64,000 nucleotides of DNA from Paenibacillus algicola (GTDB taxonomy: Bacteria; Bacillota; Bacilli; Paenibacillales; Paenibacillaceae). A program made the position numbers and the translations under genes. A model generated the notes under the pieces. That model saw only the letters and a program-made list of their open reading frames with translations, had not been told where the DNA came from and made no database searches. The stretch is from positions 1,484,501 through 1,548,500 of the forward strand of contig NZ_CP040396.1 of the NCBI RefSeq assembly GCF_005577435.1. Direction: 5' to 3'. Position 1 is the first letter of the stretch; each line of letters opens with the position of its first letter. Of the stretch, positions 59,926 through 64,000 are shown in pieces.

Positions 59926-59989
59926 AGACATCGACCCTCTTTTAAGTGAAATCAGCGTTGCTCTTTATGGATTCGAAATATACTTGGCT

Positions 59990-60211
59990 ATGAATTACGT
60001 GGAAAGAAACGCTTTCGAATCGTCAGAAGAAGCAGCTAAAATGCGAGCAATCCGTCAGGAAAAACTACGTCGTGAATCCGTTGTGAAGCTGGAAGCAATG
60101 ACGCCCAAAGAACGCGAACGAACTGCCAAGGAAATTCGTTTATTAGAACTTGAACTGGAAAAGGTAAACCGAGAAATCGAAGCGTTTGAAAGGCGTTATA
60201 AGAACGGGTAA
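59990..60211 (+). CDS. small coiled-coil protein
   Basis: 73 residues, almost all charged helix (EKLRRESVVKLEAM, ELELEKVNREIEAFERRY): a likely coiled coil. No family recognised. It lacks a strong ribosome site and sits amid decayed phage-like genes, so it may be residual. Confidence 0.4.
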   Translation: MNYVERNAFESSEEAAKMRAIRQEKLRRESVVKLEAMTPKERERTAKEIRLLELELEKVNREIEAFERRYKNG

Positions 60212-60268
60212 CGCGCTCGAGAAAGTAAATACGCATCGTCAAATGCAACGAGTCAGGGGAGATAAAAG

Positions 60269-60820
60269 ATGAATAAAGATGTGAGAAAGAACAACCAACT
60301 AGCAGCCGAATAAATCGACCCGCGCCCATATATGAAAGGTCTACATGTAACGGAAATCAGGGTGGTCGAGCTGCTTGCACGTAAGTCACCGCAACAATCT
60401 TACCGCGAAATCGCTAATAAGCGGGGAATCTCGGAAAGACACTTGCGAAGAATCCGCGACAAGCGACAAGTTTAATTTGCAGTACGGGAACGGGCGCTTG
60501 AAATCCAATCCGAAAACTTACCCGATGTTCTAGGCGCACTTGCGAAGAAGGCCAAGCGCGGCGACCATAAAGCCATTGAAATGTATCTTGTTATGCAGGG
60601 AATCAACGTCAATAAATCAGAAGTTGTTCAGAAGGTTCACAATGTTTCCGAACCGCTTGAAAAGCTGTTTGACGCTGAACTTGATGCGGAACTGGAATCG
60701 TTAAAGAATGAAGTTATGGGCGGCAACGTCGTGAAATTCCACAATAGCAGAAAGAACGCAACTAACCCGCCGATGATTGGCGGGTCGTATTCTAATTATG
60801 GAAAGGCTGTGTTGTGTTAA
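60269..60820 (+). pseudogene. phage small-terminase-like gene with two in-frame stops
   Basis: One continuous frame of 183 codons interrupted by TAA at 60311-60313 and TAA at about 60470. After the first stop comes a helix-turn-helix (SYREIANKRGISERHLRRIRDK). After the second is FAVRERALEIQSENLPDVL, then LAKKAKRGDHKAIEMYLVMQ, the pattern of phBC6A51-type terminase small subunits, which recognise DNA for packaging. No frameshift is needed, only the two nonsense codons. No large terminase follows. GGGGAG precedes ATG 60269. Confidence 0.65.
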
Positions 60821-60937
60821 ATGATGATATTAGGTCACTATAACCCGTCTCTTGAAAAAGCGGCAATCGAACTATCGTTTCACTTTAGCGGAATGAACCA
60901 AACTGCGCTTTCTATTTCAGTGGCATTCGGTGAATAG
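60821..60937 (+). CDS. 38-residue frame after the terminase remnant
   Basis: MMILGHYNPSLEKAAIELSF and 18 further residues; its ATG directly follows the previous stop. It overlaps the 3' end of the opposite-strand gene. Probably a truncated remnant, not a working gene. Confidence 0.25.
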   Translation: MMILGHYNPSLEKAAIELSFHFSGMNQTALSISVAFGE

Positions 60938-61667
60938 CTTCGTCAAAAAAATTGTTTATATCAAGAACTTGACTGTCTTTCAGAACATCTCCAATTGCAT
61001 ACTTTTTCGCTTTATCGGTCGGCATAGTGGAAAAGGCAAGTCGAAACTCCCTTTGAAACTTAAAAAATACATCCTTCCAAAATGCCAAACCAATGTGGCC
61101 ATCTATAAATTGTTCAAGTTGTTCTTGGTACATAATCCCGGCAGAATAATCAACGTATCGAACGGCTGTTATTTGACCATAATGTTCATCTTGAATTGTT
61201 GCAGCCACAAGATGAGGAAAATCGTTCGGCAGGATGACGGCGCTTTTCCCGAAATTTTCGATAATCTTCTGCTTGTCTTCTTCGGGAAGGCTTAGTTTTA
61301 CGTAAGCATATTCCTCGTCCGCTTGGACAATTTCAAAATCATCTTTCGTGAAAGCTGTAAAGCAGAACACCGGAATGTACCCAGCATCAGGATGGCGAAG
61401 AATAATATCTTTCTTGCCTAACTCCGCTACAACTTCACCAGTACGGTTATCAACAATACTTAGGTTTTCCACTTGACCCACTGCTGCCCCTTCTAGTCTA
61501 TCACCTTGTCCACGTACCTGTTCGCGTTCCTCTTGTTCGATGAAGTTTTTCAACGGTTGCATATATAGATTACCGTCTAATAGGTCTTGAACGAACTCTG
61601 GTTTAGTAAACTTAACGAAATAGTAAACCTGCTTATCCTGCATTACTTCCAACTTGTTTAATCGCAT
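60912..61667 (-). CDS. uncharacterised accessory protein
   Basis: 251 residues, soluble, no signal or membrane segment. The N-terminal part (VYYFVKFTKPEFVQDLLDGNLYMQPLKNFIEQEERE) and C-terminal part (FWKDVFFKFQREFRLAF) resemble a loose family of prophage and island proteins in Firmicutes that I recognise by pattern only, with no known role. GGAGGAAAC precedes ATG 61667. AT-rich compared with the core genes. Complete frame, so likely still expressed. Confidence 0.65.
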   Translation of the reverse strand: MRLNKLEVMQDKQVYYFVKFTKPEFVQDLLDGNLYMQPLKNFIEQEEREQVRGQGDRLEGAAVGQVENLSIVDNRTGEVVAELGKKDIILRHPDAGYIPVFCFTAFTKDDFEIVQADEEYAYVKLSLPEEDKQKIIENFGKSAVILPNDFPHLVAATIQDEHYGQITAVRYVDYSAGIMYQEQLEQFIDGHIGLAFWKDVFFKFQREFRLAFSTMPTDKAKKYAIGDVLKDSQVLDINNFFDEAIHRMPLK

Positions 61668-62005
61668 ATGTTTCCTCCATCGTTAATTTTGTAATCCACC
61701 AGTAGTTCATGACTCTCTCAGTGTATGAATTAGTCAGTCGACCCCACATATTCTTCATCGATGTTGAAAAACTATCCTGCAAGTTAGTTCAATGGTATTA
61801 AGCCTATAAAAAATACGCCTCATCACTAGGACGCCATCCCCCTAAAAGGGACGCCAGAAACGTTAGGTAAAATGGGGAAGGAAGTTACCGCTTTCTTCTT
61901 TTAACCAATGAAATTATAGCAAGTGGAAACGAATTGCGACTAGTGTCTGTTGTTGACTCCCCAATTACGATGAAAACCGCAGTAGTTAATCCATAGCTTC
62001 TGTAA
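61668..62005. other. intergenic region of the accessory segment
   Basis: 338 bases between two leftward genes. It holds the ribosome site of the 60912-61667 gene and GC-rich repeats of GACGCCA around a CCCCTAAAAGGG hairpin near 61828-61856. No gene, terminator with a T run, or promoter is clear. Confidence 0.5.
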
Positions 62006-62635
62006 TTACTTATTTTTGATAATTTCACCGAAGATGATCCATTGCTCATAGTTTGCGGAAACGTCACGTTCACCGTCGCGTTCTTCGGTAATCTTATTGG
62101 GCAGTACATGGAAGTAGAAGTAATATTGGTTGTGGCTGCCGAGACGCTTATGCTCCACGAATTGGCGAAGGTGGTCTTGCGTGAACATGAACGTGTGATA
62201 TTCGGTGTTGAACATGACTACGAAGATATGCAGGTCAATGTCGTCACGTTTCAAATCGCCGTCCTTTACGGTGTGCCAACCCGAAGGGAAGTCCAAGTGG
62301 CTCTTACTGTAATAAAACTTTGCTTTCAGGTTCTTGTCTTGAACATTTCCAGATTTACCTTTAATGATAATGTCTGCGCCAGCCGCTCGATTTCCTTTGA
62401 TCGCTTCAAGGAACCCGTAAGTCTTGTTCACTTTATCCATTACAAATTGCCGAGCTGCCGAGCGTGTAATACGGTTTTCTTCGTCCTGCTCGTCCTCTTG
62501 TTCCTCTGCATTAGTTGCGTTTGAAGGAGCAACGGGTACTTGGATGGCTTGGTTCCGTTCTAAAAATTCAACGCGACTTTCGAGCTTTTGAACGCGACCA
62601 AGCACTTCCAAGAGTACAGATTCGTAATTATTCAA
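62006..62635 (-). CDS. uncharacterised protein, possible PD-(D/E)XK-type fold
   Basis: 209 residues. A coiled-coil start (VLLEVLGRVQKLESRVEFLERN), an acidic linker (EEQEDEQDEEN), then a domain with the order GADIIIKGKSG, LKAKFYYSKSH, SGWHTVKDGDL, DIDLHIFVVMF. The Asp-then-Lys arrangement followed by a hydrophobic strand resembles restriction-endonuclease-like folds, but the key motif is not exact. Faces the next gene divergently across 151 bases. A DNA-binding or cutting role is only a guess. Confidence 0.6.
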   Translation of the reverse strand: MNNYESVLLEVLGRVQKLESRVEFLERNQAIQVPVAPSNATNAEEQEDEQDEENRITRSAARQFVMDKVNKTYGFLEAIKGNRAAGADIIIKGKSGNVQDKNLKAKFYYSKSHLDFPSGWHTVKDGDLKRDDIDLHIFVVMFNTEYHTFMFTQDHLRQFVEHKRLGSHNQYYFYFHVLPNKITEERDGERDVSANYEQWIIFGEIIKNK

Positions 62636-62786
62636 CTGAAATCACCCTCCGGTTAATTTGATAAATTCATTTTACTATCCTGTAAAAATTAAATCAAGGA
62701 AATTTATCAGTGAAAATACTGTTGAAAAAACGGTAAAAATGATTTAGTATTAAATGGGTGGTAAATCTAATATAAGGGGTGCTTGT

Positions 62787-63191
62787 ATGGTGAAAAAACA
62801 AGACGGTATGTTTGGAATTAAGTTGGTGTGGCCGGGTTATATGGAAGACGATCTTGCTGACCGTCGCGTTGGATTTCCCGCTGATTACGATACGAAATAC
62901 GACATCCCATTGAACGCAAAAATGTTTATCTATGTAACAGAATACCAAGCTATCGTTGCAGTAAACCAAGTGACCGGAACCTGGGACGAAGGTAAACGAT
63001 TGTATAATCCACGGGGACGTTTTCCGATATGCCTTCCAATTAAAGAAACTTTCAGGTCTAAAGTTGGACTGTCCAAGAAAGAAGTACAAAAGATAATACC
63101 GCGCTTTACGACATATGAAGGATTGAGCTTCTTTTCGTTATCGGAAGGCGAATTTGTAGAACTCGAAAGGGCGCTTATCCAGCGTGGATAA
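62787..63191 (+). CDS. PUA/EVE-like domain protein
   Basis: 134 residues. Pattern of a PUA/EVE-type fold: [65 protein letters not shown] proteins bind modified bases and are frequent in defence islands. ATG 62787 lies seven bases after AGGGG; an ATG at 62754 would add 11 residues. It ends 34 bases before the right sigK repeat. Fold assignment is by pattern only. Confidence 0.55.
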   Translation: MVKKQDGMFGIKLVWPGYMEDDLADRRVGFPADYDTKYDIPLNAKMFIYVTEYQAIVAVNQVTGTWDEGKRLYNPRGRFPICLPIKETFRSKVGLSKKEVQKIIPRFTTYEGLSFFSLSEGEFVELERALIQRG

Positions 63192-63225
63192 GCCTCTTGA
63201 CCAGCACCCCTTTTGACATTAGAAT

Positions 63226-63592
63226 TGAAATACTTATGCATCTTCGTAGCTTGAAAAAAACGCGTAAGGACGTATCCCTGCACGATCCGATCGGCACAGA
63301 TAAAGAAGGCAATGAAATCACGTTGATCGATATTCTAGGAACCGAAGCGGACGATATCGTGGATAAAGTGCAGTTAAAGATCGAGAAAAGCAAAATTTAC
63401 CGCAACCTCGATATCCTGGACGACCGGGAGAAGGAAGTGGTCATTGGGCGATTTGGATTGGAGCATGGCGGAGAGGAGCGCACTCAGCGGGAGATTGCGA
63501 AGGAGCTGGGGATCTCGCGGAGCTATGTTTCGCGGATTGAGAAGCGGGCGCTCATGAAGCTGTATCATGAGTTTTATAAGGCGAAGCGATGA
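63226..63592 (+). pseudogene. sigK: 3' half of sigK, second copy
   Basis: Encodes sigma-K residues from E113 to the end, identical in protein to the intact gene. Five base changes are all silent (CAT/CAC, ACC/ACT, CGA/CGG, TTG/CTG, ATT/ATC). It has no promoter, ribosome site or N-terminal half; a TTG at 63197 opens the frame but lacks support. The preceding bases AGAATTGAAAT differ from the intact gene's AGAATGAAAT by one extra T. Confidence 0.88.
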
Positions 63593-63690
63593 TGGAGTAT
63601 GGAATTTAGAGTCGGCTGTGCCAACGTGAAGCAGAGGGAAACCTCTGCTTTTTTGTGTTCAGGCATTTAACGGGGGTGGGGGGGCCGTTT
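63226..63690 (+). repeat. direct repeat, right copy
   Basis: Matches 59125-59592, including the terminator and the G-rich tract. It passes straight into an Rhs-like frame at about 63691. Confidence 0.92.
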
Positions 63691-64000
63691 AGAATGGATC
63701 AATAGATGCTTTGAAAAAACTCTAGGGACAGGGTTATTCCCGAGCATTGGAAAAAAATGCGGAGGGAGCACCAGAAGATGCGGGTCAAAGCTATGAGTAT
63801 GATCCTGTAGGCCGTTTGACTAAAATTACACATCCAAGATTACAGAATGAAGCAGCTTCAAGCTCCAGTACTTACAGCTATACGTACGATACGATTGATC
63901 AGATGATTATGCAGCATAGTGATGAGGAAGGACGTCAGACGAAGCAGATCTATGACGCAATAGGCAGGCCGTATCAGATTCAGCTTCAGCAAGAAGACGG
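63691..64000 (+). pseudogene. 5'-truncated Rhs/YD-repeat gene
   Basis: In one frame: NGSIDALKKL, a TAG at 63723-63725, then GQGYSRALEKNAEG and YEYDPVGRLTKITHP, YSYTYDTIDQM, YDAIGRPYQI: YD-type repeats of Rhs/tccC wall-associated or polymorphic toxin proteins. The frame begins abruptly at the end of the right sigK repeat, with no start or ribosome site, and continues past the window end. Confidence 0.75.

Noticed and set aside
60311..60474. Two in-frame TAA codons as programmed recoding
   Set aside because: Neighbouring genes also look decayed and nothing suggests stop-codon reassignment; nonsense mutation is simpler.
59125..63690. The sigK duplication as an assembly error
   Set aside because: The two copies differ at five coding bases and in the G tract, which is not expected from collapsing or copying one sequence; the G16 length itself remains uncertain.

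Overview
The window looks like a Paenibacillus-type chromosome (moderate G+C, strong AGGAGG ribosome sites, many GTG/TTG starts). The block from about 1.4 to 18.8 kb follows the order known from Bacillus: mnmA, cymR, cysteine desulfurase, yrrD, an AI-2E permease, T-box-alaS, ireB-like, ruvX, DUF1292, mltG, two U32 genes (trhP1/trhP2) and a class B penicillin-binding protein. This is core tRNA, sulfur and cell-wall housekeeping.

From 18.8 to 28.5 kb lie single genes and small units: a HAD phosphatase, a second AI-2E permease, a NodB deacetylase, ilvD with a structured leader, a KGG-repeat stress protein, a HAD-sirtuin pair, an aldo/keto reductase and an AraC regulator. From 28.7 to 32.5 kb is a galKET operon, followed by an iron alcohol dehydrogenase. 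Two inverted copies of a short element with GGGGCTGTCCC-type ends (22226-22449 and 33848-34355) bracket this stretch. Next come yuaF-floT behind a textbook sigma-W promoter, an aminotransferase, and the glucose PTS (glcT, a RAT/terminator leader, ptsG, ptsH, ptsI).

From 43.5 to 57.9 kb is carbohydrate catabolism: a type I pullulanase, then (after rplY) a kduI-deoR-kduD operon divergent from araA-araR-araD-araB plus a GH13 glucosidase, with two AraR-type operators between them, and an esterase. The genes feed pectin-, arabinan- and starch-derived sugars into central metabolism.

The unusual part is 58.8-64.0 kb. An intact sigK (sigma-K) is followed by about 3.6 kb of AT-richer accessory DNA with a small HTH gene, a decayed small-terminase-like gene and three genes of unknown function. 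Then comes a second copy of the sigK 3' half with its terminator and G-rich tract, fused directly to a 5'-truncated Rhs/YD-repeat gene that runs off the window. The repeat begins at the AATGA in the ENEILMHLR codons, where skin elements interrupt sigK in other spore formers. The five coding differences between the two copies are all synonymous. I read this as the remnant of a skin-like integrative element that left sigK functional; its cargo is the best candidate here for undescribed biology.
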